Numbered from the stretch's first letter, positions 1-8,186 are shown. The stretch is 64,000 bases of DNA from Flagellimonas meishanensis (GCF_019880545.1 NZ_JAINVW010000001.1:744001-808000); one strand, 5' to 3'. Numbers and translations: made by a program. Notes: a model not told the origin generated them from the sequence alone.

Positions 1-867
1 ACCTCCTATTTCATGCACCAAGACTACCCCGAGTATCTTAAACATTGCCCGGATGGCCCTATTTTGTTGTTCAAAAAAGGAAACATCGATTTAAGGAACA
101 GGAAAATCATCAGCATAGTGGGCACCCGCAATATTACCAGATACGGGGAGGCTTTCTGCGAGACTTTTATTGAGGAAATTGCACCCTTGGACCCGGTCAT
201 TGTAAGCGGGTTGGCCTACGGAGTGGATATAACCATCCAAAAAGCGGCTATGGAGAAGGGTTTGCAAACTATTGCATGCCTGGCCCATGGAGTCAACCAG
301 ATTTATCCTCGAGCACATCGGAAATATGCTGATCGGATTGCCAAAAATGGAGGGTTCTTGACAGATTTTTGGAGTACAAGTACACCTGAAAGGGAAAACT
401 TTTTAAAACGAAACCGGATAATTGCGGGCCTCAGTGAGGTCACAGTGGTCGTGGAATCTGCCGAAAAAGGGGGAAGTCTGGTCACCGCGGACCTTGCCAA
501 TGGATACAACAGGGAGGTTTTCGCAGTTCCGGGCCGCAGCACGGATAAGTACAGTAAAGGATGCAACGATTTGATCAAGCGCCAGAAAGCCCACCTACTT
601 TTGTCGGCCGCCGAACTGGTCTATCTGTTGGGATGGGAATTGGAAGATCAAAAGCAGGAGAATACCATCCAAAAGCAACTTTTTGTGGAATTGACAAGGG
701 AGGAAAATGAAATTTACGCGTACCTGCAATCAAATGGCAAACAACTCTTGGATGTGATCTCCTTGGAATGCAGACTGCCCGTGTACCAGGCTTCATCCAC
801 CTTGTTGAACATGGAGATGAAAGGAGTGATCAGGCCCTTGCCCGGCAAACTCTTTGAAGCGATCTGA
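1..867 (+). CDS. dprA: DNA-processing protein DprA (5' end outside window)
   Basis: DprA binds single-stranded DNA and loads RecA during natural transformation. The reading frame is open from base 1 (the first four codons are in frame before the first ATG at 13), so the gene starts upstream of the window. The visible 288 codons lack the N-terminal helical part of a usual ~360-residue protein. The Rossmann-like core is clear: IISIVGTRNITRYG, then VSGLAYGVDITIQKAA, NQIYPRAHRKYA, and GGSLVTADLANGYNREVFAVPG. The C-terminal ~70 residues form the winged-helix (DprA_WH) region ending MKGVIRPLPGKLFEAI. It faces trpS convergently. The assignment is secure. The true start cannot be given. Confidence 0.95.
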   Translation, partial: TSYFMHQDYPEYLKHCPDGPILLFKKGNIDLRNRKIISIVGTRNITRYGEAFCETFIEEIAPLDPVIVSGLAYGVDITIQKAAMEKGLQTIACLAHGVNQIYPRAHRKYADRIAKNGGFLTDFWSTSTPERENFLKRNRIIAGLSEVTVVVESAEKGGSLVTADLANGYNREVFAVPGRSTDKYSKGCNDLIKRQKAHLLLSAAELVYLLGWELEDQKQENTIQKQLFVELTREENEIYAYLQSNGKQLLDVISLECRLPVYQASSTLLNMEMKGVIRPLPGKLFEAI

Positions 868-990
868 AGTATTGATCGGAACCAAATCTAATTTTTAATG
901 CCGCTTGGAATCTAATGAATGGGCGTTATTTAAAGCTAGGAATTGTCCATCATTACATGGGCAGGGCTTAAAAAAAGTGGGTGCGTTTAA

Positions 991-1959
991 TCAATAACCA
1001 AGGTTCTTCCGTACCCTTTCCAAAACCCCATCGGCCACTTTTTTTGCTTTTTCGGCACCAATGGCCAAAACCTCATCCACTTCATCCAAATGGTGCATGA
1101 AGTATTCAAATTTTTCCCTGGGCCTCTCAAACTTGTTCAAAATCAATTCGTAAAGTGCCTGCTTGGCATGCCCATACCCATAATTTCCGGCAAGGTAGTT
1201 GGCGCTCATCTCCTCAATTTGCTCTGTGGAGGCCAACAATTTGTATAGGGCAAACACATTGTCCTTACCCGGGTCTTTGGGCTCCTCCATCGGGGTGCTG
1301 TCCGTAACAATGCCCATGATCTGTTTGCGCATTTTCTTGTCCGGCTGAAAAATATCGATGAGGTTGCCACGGCTCTTGCTCATTTTATGTCCATCGGTTC
1401 CAGGCACGTACATGGTCGATTCTTGGACCTGAGCCTCTGGCATTACAAAAGTTTCTCCCATTTGATTGTGGAAACGTGCGGCCACATCACGGGTCATTTC
1501 CAAATGCTGCAGTTGGTCCTTCCCTACGGGAACTATATCGGCATCGTACAGCAAAATGTCTGCAGCCATGAGCATGGGATAGGTAAAGACTCCTGCGTTT
1601 ACATCTTCCAACCGATCCGCTTTGTCCTTGAAGGAATGCGCCAAGGTAAGCCGCTGGTAGGGAAAAAAACAGCTTAGGTACCAAGCTAGCTCGGCTGTTT
1701 GGGGCACATCACTCTGCCGGTAGAAAACCGTTTTCTCTACATCAATCCCGCAAGCCAACCAGGCGGCAGCTGTGGCATAGGTGTTGGTCCGCAGCAATTC
1801 CCTGTTTTTTATTTGTGTGAGGGAATGCATATCAGCGATGAAGAGAAAGGAGTCATTTCTTGGATCCTGCGCCATTTGTATGGCGGGCAAAATAGCTCCC
1901 AAAATATTTCCCAAATGTGGGGTTCCTGTGCTTTGGATTCCGGTTAAAATTCGGGCCAT
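991..1959 (-). CDS. trpS: tryptophanyl-tRNA synthetase
   Basis: Class I aminoacyl-tRNA synthetase that charges tRNA-Trp with tryptophan in the cytoplasm. The protein is 322 residues, normal for bacterial TrpS (320-340). The HIGH-like signature TGTPHLGN lies at residues 11-18 and the KMSKS loop GHKMSKSRGN at about residue 195. An in-frame extension reaches 11 codons further upstream, but I chose the ATG at 1957-1959 because the family begins MARILTGIQ directly before the HIGH loop. It is monocistronic here, convergent with dprA and followed by the GlsB-like gene on the same strand. No T-box or leader is visible. Confidence 0.96.
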   Translation of the reverse strand: MARILTGIQSTGTPHLGNILGAILPAIQMAQDPRNDSFLFIADMHSLTQIKNRELLRTNTYATAAAWLACGIDVEKTVFYRQSDVPQTAELAWYLSCFFPYQRLTLAHSFKDKADRLEDVNAGVFTYPMLMAADILLYDADIVPVGKDQLQHLEMTRDVAARFHNQMGETFVMPEAQVQESTMYVPGTDGHKMSKSRGNLIDIFQPDKKMRKQIMGIVTDSTPMEEPKDPGKDNVFALYKLLASTEQIEEMSANYLAGNYGYGHAKQALYELILNKFERPREKFEYFMHHLDEVDEVLAIGAEKAKKVADGVLERVRKNLGY

Positions 1960-2000
1960 GCTAAATTTTTGTCCGTAAATGTAAGCAACCAAGGGGGATT

Positions 2001-2021
2001 AAAAAAGCGGCCGGAGCCGCT
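2001..2021 (-). terminator. rho-independent terminator
   Basis: Read on the minus strand, the stem AGCGGC / GCCGCT with a 4-nt loop is followed by a run of six T residues (A-run at 2001-2006 on the plus strand). It lies 27 bp downstream of the GlsB-like gene and upstream of trpS, so it separates the two minus-strand units. Confidence 0.8.
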
Positions 2022-2047
2022 ATTTCACATCAATATGGATAGGGTAT

Positions 2048-2290
2048 CTATTTCTTGAAGAGTCCTGCGATGAAAAGAATTACAACTGCACCTATGACAC
2101 CGGTTATAAGGTCGCCAACAACACCCGAACCAATATGCACGCCCAATGCACCAAAGAGCCAATTTCCAACCGCTCCACCGACAATTCCGATAATAATGTT
2201 CAAAAGCACGCCAAAACCACCGCCTTTCATGATTTTACCGGCCAGCCAACCGGCCAAGCCTCCTATTAATAAAGCATAAAGAATACCCAT
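2048..2290 (-). CDS. GlsB/YeaQ/YmgE family membrane protein
   Basis: An 80-residue, very hydrophobic, glycine-rich protein with three predicted membrane segments. The start MGILYALLIGGLAGWLAGKI, followed by GGAVGNWLFG and a C-terminal VILFIAGLFKK, is typical of the transglycosylase-associated (PF04226) GlsB/YeaQ/YmgE stress-response family. Its biochemical role is unknown. The frame is open 13 codons further upstream, but the ATG at 2288-2290 matches the family length and N-terminus. It is a single-gene unit closed by the terminator at 2001-2021 and diverges from plsC. In other bacteria members respond to general or membrane stress; nothing here shows regulation. Confidence 0.88.
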   Translation of the reverse strand: MGILYALLIGGLAGWLAGKIMKGGGFGVLLNIIIGIVGGAVGNWLFGALGVHIGSGVVGDLITGVIGAVVILFIAGLFKK

Positions 2291-2335
2291 GTTCCAAGAT
2301 TTTATGGTTAGTCCTCTAAAGATATACAAAAATTC

Positions 2336-2343
2336 TACTTTTG
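2336..2343 (+). promoter_or_regulatory. TAnnTTTG -10 element directly before plsC
   Basis: TACTTTTG matches the Bacteroidota -7/-10 consensus TAnnTTTG. It ends only 3 nt before the ATG at 2347, so the predicted transcript would be leaderless or nearly so. No good -33 TTTG box is seen. Confidence 0.45.
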
Positions 2344-2346
2344 CGC

Positions 2347-3099
2347 ATGCTGTTGTTTTTTAAAAATGTTGGTCACGCTGCGTATAGGATATGGTTCTAT
2401 ATTCTGGTTGTAGTCCCCATTTTTGTGTTTATGCCTTTTCTTGTGCTTGCCACCCTTTCTGAAAAAACCTATCCGCAATTTTTTTGGATGGCCCGTAATT
2501 TATGGGCTAGGACCATTGTATACGGCATGGGTTGCATCCCAAAAATAAAAAAGGAACAACAGCTTGAAAAAGGCAAAAGTTATATGCTCGTGGCCAACCA
2601 CACCAGCATGTTGGATATAATGCTGATGTTGCTCGTGAGCAAAAACCCTTTCGTGTTTGTGGGAAAAAAGGAATTGGTGAAGATTCCCGTTTTCGGTTTT
2701 TTTTATAAACGGGTTTGCATTATGGTGGACCGCGAGGATGTCAAAAGCCGAACAGGGGTCTATCGGCGTGCGCAAAGGAGGCTGGACCAAGGACTCAGCA
2801 TCTGTATTTTCCCCGAAGGTGGCGTGCCCGAGGAGCACATTCTGTTGGACGAGTTCAAGGATGGGGCATTCAAAATGGCCATTGAACACAAAATACCTGT
2901 AGTGCCCATTACTTTTTATGATAACAAGAAACGGTTTTCCTTTACCTTTTTAAGCGGTGGCCCAGGAAGGCTTAGGGTAAGGGTACATCGCTTTTTTGAA
3001 ACAGGTATCTTGGGGGTGGAAGATAAGTCAACACTTCGCGAAGAAGTCAGGGAATTGATACTCAATGAACTGGAAAGTGATCAAGGGGGGAGGTCATGA
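2347..3099 (+). CDS. plsC: 1-acyl-sn-glycerol-3-phosphate acyltransferase
   Basis: Transfers an acyl chain to lysophosphatidic acid to make phosphatidic acid at the cytoplasmic membrane. The 250-residue protein has an N-terminal hydrophobic anchor (about residues 12-37). The catalytic HX4D motif is HTSMLD at residues 85-90, and the substrate-binding FPEGG motif is at residues 155-159 inside ICIFPEGGVPEEH. A TTG two codons upstream is possible, but I chose the ATG at 2347. It sits between the divergent GlsB-like gene and the convergent sensor gene. The general function is sure. Whether it is the housekeeping PlsC or a lipid-specific paralogue is not known. Confidence 0.9.
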   Translation: MLLFFKNVGHAAYRIWFYILVVVPIFVFMPFLVLATLSEKTYPQFFWMARNLWARTIVYGMGCIPKIKKEQQLEKGKSYMLVANHTSMLDIMLMLLVSKNPFVFVGKKELVKIPVFGFFYKRVCIMVDREDVKSRTGVYRRAQRRLDQGLSICIFPEGGVPEEHILLDEFKDGAFKMAIEHKIPVVPITFYDNKKRFSFTFLSGGPGRLRVRVHRFFETGILGVEDKSTLREEVRELILNELESDQGGRS

Positions 3100-3139
3100 A
3101 TTGATGGCCTTATTGGGCCAAATTGCATCTCCTCTGTGT

Positions 3140-4309
3140 TCAAAGATCCCTTTGAAAGTTAGGTAGGGTTAGGACAATCATTTTTCCGAAGGCGGCATCA
3201 TTTTTCCCTGTAGACGTTTCATAGGCAATGCCAAAGCCCTTTACATTATTGAGCAGTTCAATTTGCTCCTGCCACCGGACCATTCCTTCCCTATATTCCG
3301 GAGGGGTAGAGTTCTTCAAATTGTTCTCTTGATATTGGAGCTTCAGCATAACGTGGCCCTCCCCAACATGGAATTGTATGTCAAAGTATTGTTCCTTCTG
3401 TTGACTGAACATGGACTGTTCTATAATGTTCTCAAAGAGCGTAAGGACAACAAACGATGGAATAACGACCTTGTTTAAGTCCTTCCCATTATCTTCCAAG
3501 GAAATGGTATAGTCAAAGGAGTCGTTGTATCTAAGGCTTTGTAGTTTTAGGTAACTCTTTAGCATGTCGATTTCATCAGCCAAATGGATTGTGTCTTTTT
3601 CCAGCGTTTTTAGGTAAAACCGAATCAAATGGCTGAACAGGGACAAATATTCCAGAGCCTTTCTTTTGTTCTCAGAAGTCACAAAATATTGAATCGCGTT
3701 CAAGGCGTTGAACACAAAATGGGGATTCAGCTGGGAATTCAGCGCTTTGAGTTTCAACGCCACTATTTCTTCCCTTATTTTTAGAAGGTTCTCCTGTTTT
3801 TCACTGAGTTCCCTGTTGGCCCTCACAGCCTTGATTTTGATAGCACAAATGGAGGCCACAGCCGAAAGCATTTTAAGGTGGTGTTCGGTGAAGAAGTTCT
3901 TTTTGGGATGCTCGCAGTCGATCACCCCGTAGATTATGTTTTCATGGGCAATTGGGACACAGATTTCCGAAAACCGCATGGCATCATCTTCAATGTAGCG
4001 GGGATCTTTGGAGGTATCGTGCACCAATTCGGGAATACCAGTTTTGGCAACGTGGCCGGTTATTCCTTCTCCCAGAACTATTTCCACGGGGTTGTACAGT
4101 GTATGATCCTTGGGACTTTTTGGTCCGTAAGCTGCCTTTTGAACAAGCAATTGGTTGTTATCATCCAATAGATAGATCACGCAATCCACAAAACCGAGCT
4201 TGGCAATGCAGTTTTTGGCGAGATCCCAAAGAATGTCATCCTCATTTTCCTTGCCCAGCAATGATTCGGAAAAATAGATCAAAATGTCTTCGAATAGGTT
4301 GTCTTTCAA
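3140..4309 (-). CDS. GAF-domain sensor with LytS-type histidine kinase region, degenerate ATPase
   Basis: A 389-residue soluble protein. A GAF domain (about residues 15-160) is followed by a coiled linker (160-190) and a PF06580-type phosphoacceptor region with NSQLNPHFVFNALNAIQYF (His197) and YLSLFSHLIRFYL. The C-terminal ATPase-like part keeps only a weak N-box, LFENIIEQSM at 291-300, and I see no DxGxG motif, so ATP binding is doubtful. No membrane segment is present, so the sensed ligand would be cytoplasmic. No in-frame ATG exists between the upstream stop and the conserved region. The start given is TTG at 4307-4309. No response regulator is adjacent. It may be a pseudokinase or a dimerisation partner. 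Confidence 0.8.
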   Translation of the reverse strand: MKDNLFEDILIYFSESLLGKENEDDILWDLAKNCIAKLGFVDCVIYLLDDNNQLLVQKAAYGPKSPKDHTLYNPVEIVLGEGITGHVAKTGIPELVHDTSKDPRYIEDDAMRFSEICVPIAHENIIYGVIDCEHPKKNFFTEHHLKMLSAVASICAIKIKAVRANRELSEKQENLLKIREEIVALKLKALNSQLNPHFVFNALNAIQYFVTSENKRKALEYLSLFSHLIRFYLKTLEKDTIHLADEIDMLKSYLKLQSLRYNDSFDYTISLEDNGKDLNKVVIPSFVVLTLFENIIEQSMFSQQKEQYFDIQFHVGEGHVMLKLQYQENNLKNSTPPEYREGMVRWQEQIELLNNVKGFGIAYETSTGKNDAAFGKMIVLTLPNFQRDL

Positions 4310-4406
4310 AACAATGCCATTTGCAGGGAAGGGTTAAATTAGTGATTTTTTTGTCTGATTGGATTACAGAGGGCAAATAACTGGTTCAACCACAGTGCAA
4401 TAAAAA

Positions 4407-4428
4407 CACCCCACAGGAATGTGGGGTG
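4407..4428 (-). terminator. rho-independent terminator of the sigma locus
   Basis: On the minus strand the perfect 9-bp stem CACCCCACA / TGTGGGGTG with a 4-nt loop is followed by TTTTTATT. It lies 50 bp past the stop of the barrel-protein gene and closes the lipoprotein-sigma-barrel operon. Confidence 0.85.
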
Positions 4429-4477
4429 CTCGATTGATTGCTTAAAGGAGCAATCTTCCTAACCAACTTCTTTATAT

Positions 4478-5986
4478 CTAAAACCTTAAACTTACACCAC
4501 TGTAAACGCCAACCGAATAGGGCCTGAAAGGGCCGGCAGTTTCTGAAAACGTGTTCAGCTGATATTTAAAGACTGGCTCCAAGTTGAACTGGAGTTTTGG
4601 TGAAATTTCATAATTAAGCCCTATTCCAATATTGGTACTGTAATTTACCGAGTTGGCGTTGTTGGCCTCTCCCATTTCGGTCACAAGGTCCTGTGATTCC
4701 AGTAGCACGGAATTCTCCACAAGGAAAAGGGAACTTACTCCACCAATGAGGGCCACGCCCAGTTTTTTGTCCACCAAAGTATAGTTGAGTTCCAAAGGAA
4801 CCTCTATGTAGCCCAACTGTTGGACCATTTTGCCCTCTAAGGCCGGAACTTCATTGGCGGCCAGCTCCACCGAAGCATCGTTCAGGGCCCTGCCCTGGAA
4901 ATCATTTTTACTTTGCACCACGAGGGTACGTGATGTTTCACTGTAGTTAATATTGTCTATGGTCTGGTTCGTGGAGGATTCCAAGGAAGAGGAGAAAATC
5001 ACATCGTTTGTATCATAACCGTAATTGACCCTGTGCACGCCGGACCGCACCTTGAGTCTTTTTCCAATGTTGTAGGCCACGGTCAATCCATAACTGAGGT
5101 TCACGTTACCGGATTTGGAATTTGAGGCAAAATTGGAATGTATGGGCGACCCCTCACCGGAACCGTTGAAATACACCGGGGCCAAGGACGGGCCGACAGA
5201 CCATTTGTTTTGGGATGCATCCGCCACTTCAATTTCCTCTTCTTGTTCCGCAATGGCATCAAAAATGGATTTCTTTTCAAGTTCTTTTTCCTCCGGATCA
5301 TTTTGTGCCACAACTTCCTCGACCTCCTTCTCATTGTCCAAGGACTTGTATTGAAAATTCTTTTTGGAATTTGGATTCTCGCTGGTCCGCTCGGCAATGG
5401 CCTCCTTACCTTCCACGTTTTCTAGAATTATGGACTCCTTCTCTTTGTTAGCATCACTGTCCGACACTAAAGAGGTCTCCTTATTTTCTTGGAAGTCGGA
5501 AACGTCCGAAGCTGCATTTTTTACATGGTTTTCTTCTTGGTCATGGGTCCGTGTTGCCAAGCCATCTTTGGAATCAAAATGGGGGCGGTTATTATTGCCG
5601 GAATGCCCCGTGTTCCTGTCATCGTTCTTTTGGGTTTCCTTGGAAGCATCCGTAACGGTCTCTTTTTGTGTTCCATCAAATGGATCCTTTGCGTTCAGGC
5701 TGTCTTTGGTCACAACTTCTATTTGAGGTGAAGCATCCTCATTTTCCACCTCGGTGATAATGGTTTCCACGCTTCCATCGGCTTTGTCCAATGGATTTAT
5801 CACATAAAAGAGAAGTGCCAAAAGTGCTGCCACTCCTCCAAGGCGCCACCAAATAGGAACAACGCGCTTTTTTTGTTTCTTTCTGTCCAAAGTGGCTTCA
5901 ATGGAATTCCAAACCTTTTCATCCGGTTTTTGATGAAAATCCTTAAAAGTGTCTTTGAACAATTGCTCTAAATTCTTTTTCCCCAT
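4478..5986 (-). CDS. putative trans-envelope anti-sigma-like protein with C-terminal outer membrane beta-barrel
   Basis: 502 residues in three parts. Residues 1-43 are a charged cytoplasmic head (LEQLFKDTFKDF, PDEKVWNSIEATLDRKK). Residues 44-64 are one membrane helix (WWRLGGVAALLALLFYVI). Residues 65 to about 260 are a hydrophilic linker rich in Asp, Glu, Lys and Asn. About 265 to the end is a beta-barrel domain (WSVGPSLAPVYF, LSYGLTVAYNIGKRLKVRSG, NIGIGLNYEISPKLQFNLEP) ending in aromatic GVYSGVSLRF, as outer membrane proteins do. There is no cleavable signal peptide. It starts 12 bp after the ECF sigma gene. I infer an anti-sigma or sigma-linked sensor role. No zinc-type anti-sigma motif (HxxxCxxC) is seen. 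A plain outer membrane protein is the alternative. Confidence 0.72.
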   Translation of the reverse strand: MGKKNLEQLFKDTFKDFHQKPDEKVWNSIEATLDRKKQKKRVVPIWWRLGGVAALLALLFYVINPLDKADGSVETIITEVENEDASPQIEVVTKDSLNAKDPFDGTQKETVTDASKETQKNDDRNTGHSGNNNRPHFDSKDGLATRTHDQEENHVKNAASDVSDFQENKETSLVSDSDANKEKESIILENVEGKEAIAERTSENPNSKKNFQYKSLDNEKEVEEVVAQNDPEEKELEKKSIFDAIAEQEEEIEVADASQNKWSVGPSLAPVYFNGSGEGSPIHSNFASNSKSGNVNLSYGLTVAYNIGKRLKVRSGVHRVNYGYDTNDVIFSSSLESSTNQTIDNINYSETSRTLVVQSKNDFQGRALNDASVELAANEVPALEGKMVQQLGYIEVPLELNYTLVDKKLGVALIGGVSSLFLVENSVLLESQDLVTEMGEANNANSVNYSTNIGIGLNYEISPKLQFNLEPVFKYQLNTFSETAGPFRPYSVGVYSGVSLRF

Positions 5987-5998
5987 CGTTATTGGTCT

Positions 5999-6529
5999 TT
6001 AAGCAATGTTTATGTTTTCTTTTTCAATTTTTTCCCTCAAGATCATTTTGGCCCTGGCCAAATTTGATTTTGAGGTCCCCGTGGATGTCCCCAACATCTC
6101 ACTTATTTCCTTGTGGCTATATCCATCCAGAACATAGAGGTTGAAGGTCAACCTATACTTGTTTGGCAATTCTTGGATATATCCCAGAAGAGTGGACAGG
6201 CTTATGTCCAACCTTTCCGTATCCACCTCAACCTCTTCCCCATGATTTTCGGAAACTATGTTGAGGTGTTGTTCCTTTCTGTATTTCTGCAATACCGTGT
6301 TCACGGTGATTCTTTTGATCCAACCCTCAAAAGAACCTTTAAAACGATATTGGTCGATTTTGTTGAAAATGGTCACAAAACTGTCGTGCAGATTGTCTTC
6401 CGCTTCAGCCTTGTTTTTAGAGTATTTAAGGCACATACCAAAGAGTACGCCGGAATACCTGCGGTATAGTTCGGCCTGTGCCTCCCTTCTTCCTTTTTTA
6501 CAATTATGTATGAGCTCTTCAAGATCCAA
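5999..6529 (-). CDS. ECF-type RNA polymerase sigma-70 factor
   Basis: 176 residues, the usual ECF size, with sigma region 2 (LYRRYSGVLFGMCLKYSKN, AEDNLHDSFVTIFNKIDQY, FEGWIKRITVNTVLQKYRK) and region 4 (LPNKYRLTFNLYVLDGYSHK, EISEMLGTSTGTSKSNLARA). It lacks region 1.1 and region 3. No ATG is available: the frame is open upstream to a stop near 6598, and TTG at 6527-6529 is the best start. It lies 28 bp after the lipoprotein gene and 12 bp before the barrel-protein gene, so all three are probably one operon. A candidate ECF-type promoter at 7013-7042 suggests autoregulation (inference). Confidence 0.9.
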   Translation of the reverse strand: MDLEELIHNCKKGRREAQAELYRRYSGVLFGMCLKYSKNKAEAEDNLHDSFVTIFNKIDQYRFKGSFEGWIKRITVNTVLQKYRKEQHLNIVSENHGEEVEVDTERLDISLSTLLGYIQELPNKYRLTFNLYVLDGYSHKEISEMLGTSTGTSKSNLARAKMILREKIEKENINIA

Positions 6530-6557
6530 ATGTTGGTCAATTTTGGATTGTTTTTGC

Positions 6558-6998
6558 CTAGTTTGTCGGTGCTTCCTCCACAGGAACCGTGTACTCTAAA
6601 TATATGGAATCATTGTTTTCATCCTGTCCGCCATAGAACCTAAAATGATATTCACCTGTAAAAATCACATTGAACTTAAAAATCGCCGTGACTTCCTCAA
6701 TGGCTTGGGTGCATGCGGTATTTTCATCGGTCAAAACGGTTCCAATGGCAACAACCTCCCTGTCTGTGTCACCCGTTTTGGTGACCTCGAAACCCTCAAA
6801 GAATGTACAGCCGTCGGGCCTTAAATAGGTCACTTCAATATCGTAGGTCCGGTTTACCTGGAACACCTCCGGAAAAGAGGCGGCCACAACGTTCAATGTC
6901 GTAAAATGAAAATTCGGAGAATCGTCATCAAGATCACAGGCATTGAACAGACTGGACAGCACAACTAGAAATATAGGCACTAAACCCTTTTTCATCAT
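6558..6998 (-). CDS. hypothetical lipoprotein of the ECF sigma operon
   Basis: A 146-residue secreted protein. The signal peptide MMKKGLVPIFLVVLSSLFNAC has a lipobox ending at Cys21, followed by an acidic DLDDD that is typical of surface-exported or outer-membrane lipoproteins in Bacteroidota. The rest is beta-rich (VNRTYDIEVTYLRPDGCTFF, FKFNVIFTGEYHFRFYGGQD) with one Cys pair candidate. I do not recognise a named family. It is the first gene of the putative operon with the sigma factor and the barrel protein, 86 bp after recA. Its position suggests an envelope signal or output protein for the sigma system. Start chosen at the second in-frame codon (ATG 6996-6998) rather than the preceding TTG. 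Confidence 0.72.
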   Translation of the reverse strand: MMKKGLVPIFLVVLSSLFNACDLDDDSPNFHFTTLNVVAASFPEVFQVNRTYDIEVTYLRPDGCTFFEGFEVTKTGDTDREVVAIGTVLTDENTACTQAIEEVTAIFKFNVIFTGEYHFRFYGGQDENNDSIYLEYTVPVEEAPTN

Positions 6999-7012
6999 CA
7001 AAATCTTTTTTC

Positions 7013-7042
7013 TTAGATGATTGCAGTGTTTAAGGGTTGCGT
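7013..7042 (-). promoter_or_regulatory. candidate ECF-type promoter of the sigma operon
   Basis: On the minus strand ACGCAACC (7042-7035), a 16-nt spacer and ATCTAA (7018-7013) stand just before the lipoprotein gene. An AAC-containing -35 and about 16-nt spacing are typical of ECF sigma promoters. The same bipartite sequence occurs at 8152-8180 on the plus strand. No TAnnTTTG element is seen here, which supports use of an alternative sigma factor. Confidence 0.5.
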
Positions 7043-7087
7043 GGGACTTTCACAACCTTTGCCTAAGCCAAATGGGAATTCTGAGGC

Positions 7088-8095
7088 CTATTGCCCAATG
7101 GCCGAAATGGCTTCCTTAATTTTGTCCTCCAGTTCTTCGGAAAGTTCGGGATTGTCCACCAAAAGGGCCTTTACCGCATCCCTTCCCTGGCCAAGCTTGG
7201 TGTCGCCGTAGCTGAACCAAGAGCCACTTTTCTTGATGATCTCGTAAGCAACGCCCAAATCCAACACTTCGCCTACCTTGGAAATGCCTTCTCCGTACAT
7301 GATGTCAAACTCCGCGGTCTTGAATGGGGGCGCCACTTTGTTCTTCACCACTTTGACGCGGGTTTTGTTTCCTTGAATATTTCCATCCGTATCCTTGATC
7401 TGGGTAGATCGTCGAATGTCCAATCGTACAGAAGCGTAAAATTTAAGGGCATTTCCCCCGGTGGTGGTTTCCGGATTTCCGAACATCACGCCGATTTTTT
7501 CACGCAATTGATTGATAAAGATTACCGTACAATTGGTCTTGCTTATGGTGGAAGTCAATTTTCGGAGGGCCTGGGACATGAGCCGTGCATGCAAGCCCAT
7601 TTTTGAATCGCCCATTTCCCCTTCAATTTCACTTTTGGGGGTAAGCGCGGCCACGGAATCCACAATTACAATATCAATGGCCCCTGACCTGATCAAGTTC
7701 TCTGTAATTTCCAAGGCCTGCTCTCCATGATCGGGTTGGGAGATGATCAAATTGTCGATGTCCACACCCAATTTTTTGGCATAAAAACGATCAAATGCAT
7801 GCTCGGCATCGATAAATGCGGCAATACCCCCGGCTTTTTGTGCCTCTGCAATGGCATGCAAGGTCAAAGTGGTCTTTCCCGAAGATTCGGGACCATATAT
7901 TTCAATGACACGGCCTCTGGGATAGCCTCCCACGCCCAAGGCAATGTCAAGACCTATTGATCCGGACGAAATCACCTCGACATCTTCAACCACACTGTCC
8001 CCCATTTTCATCACAGCGCCCTTTCCATAGGTTTTGTCCAGCTTGTCCAATGTAAGTTTCAATGCCTTTAGCTTTGCCTCTTTCTCGTTGCTCAT
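7088..8095 (-). CDS. recA: recombinase RecA
   Basis: DNA strand-exchange recombinase and SOS coprotease. 335 residues, with Walker A GPESSGKT at residues 68-75 and the family signatures [58 protein letters not shown] and [20 protein letters not shown]. The C-terminus is short and only mildly acidic. It is preceded by a good housekeeping promoter at 8117-8147 and followed after about 90 bp by the sigma operon. No LexA-type palindrome was recognised before it. The identification is certain. Confidence 0.99.
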   Translation of the reverse strand: MSNEKEAKLKALKLTLDKLDKTYGKGAVMKMGDSVVEDVEVISSGSIGLDIALGVGGYPRGRVIEIYGPESSGKTTLTLHAIAEAQKAGGIAAFIDAEHAFDRFYAKKLGVDIDNLIISQPDHGEQALEITENLIRSGAIDIVIVDSVAALTPKSEIEGEMGDSKMGLHARLMSQALRKLTSTISKTNCTVIFINQLREKIGVMFGNPETTTGGNALKFYASVRLDIRRSTQIKDTDGNIQGNKTRVKVVKNKVAPPFKTAEFDIMYGEGISKVGEVLDLGVAYEIIKKSGSWFSYGDTKLGQGRDAVKALLVDNPELSEELEDKIKEAISAIGQ

Positions 8096-8116
8096 GGTAT
8101 TCGATTGTTAGGAAGG

Positions 8117-8147
8117 CTAAATTACACTTCTTTCGGCATGCGACAAA
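8117..8147 (-). promoter_or_regulatory. housekeeping promoter of recA
   Basis: On the minus strand TTTG (8147-8144), a 19-nt spacer and TAATTTAG (8124-8117) fit the Bacteroidota TTTG-N19-TAnnTTTG consensus with one mismatch. It lies about 20 bp before the recA start codon. Confidence 0.65.
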
Positions 8148-8151
8148 AGAG

Positions 8152-8180
8152 ACGCAACCTTTTTCTAAGATTGAATCTAA
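8152..8180 (+). promoter_or_regulatory. second copy of the ECF-type promoter motif, before the candidate RNA
   Basis: ACGCAACC (8152-8159), a 15-nt spacer and ATCTAA (8175-8180). Both boxes are identical to those before the sigma operon at 7013-7042. The expected start of transcription (about 7 nt downstream) coincides with the 5' arm of the foldable segment at 8187. Confidence 0.5.
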
Positions 8181-8186
8181 AGTGTA

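Noticed and set aside
1-12. dprA as a 5'-truncated gene
   Set aside because: The frame is open to the first base. The missing N-terminus is caused by the window edge. The same applies to hemA at the right edge.
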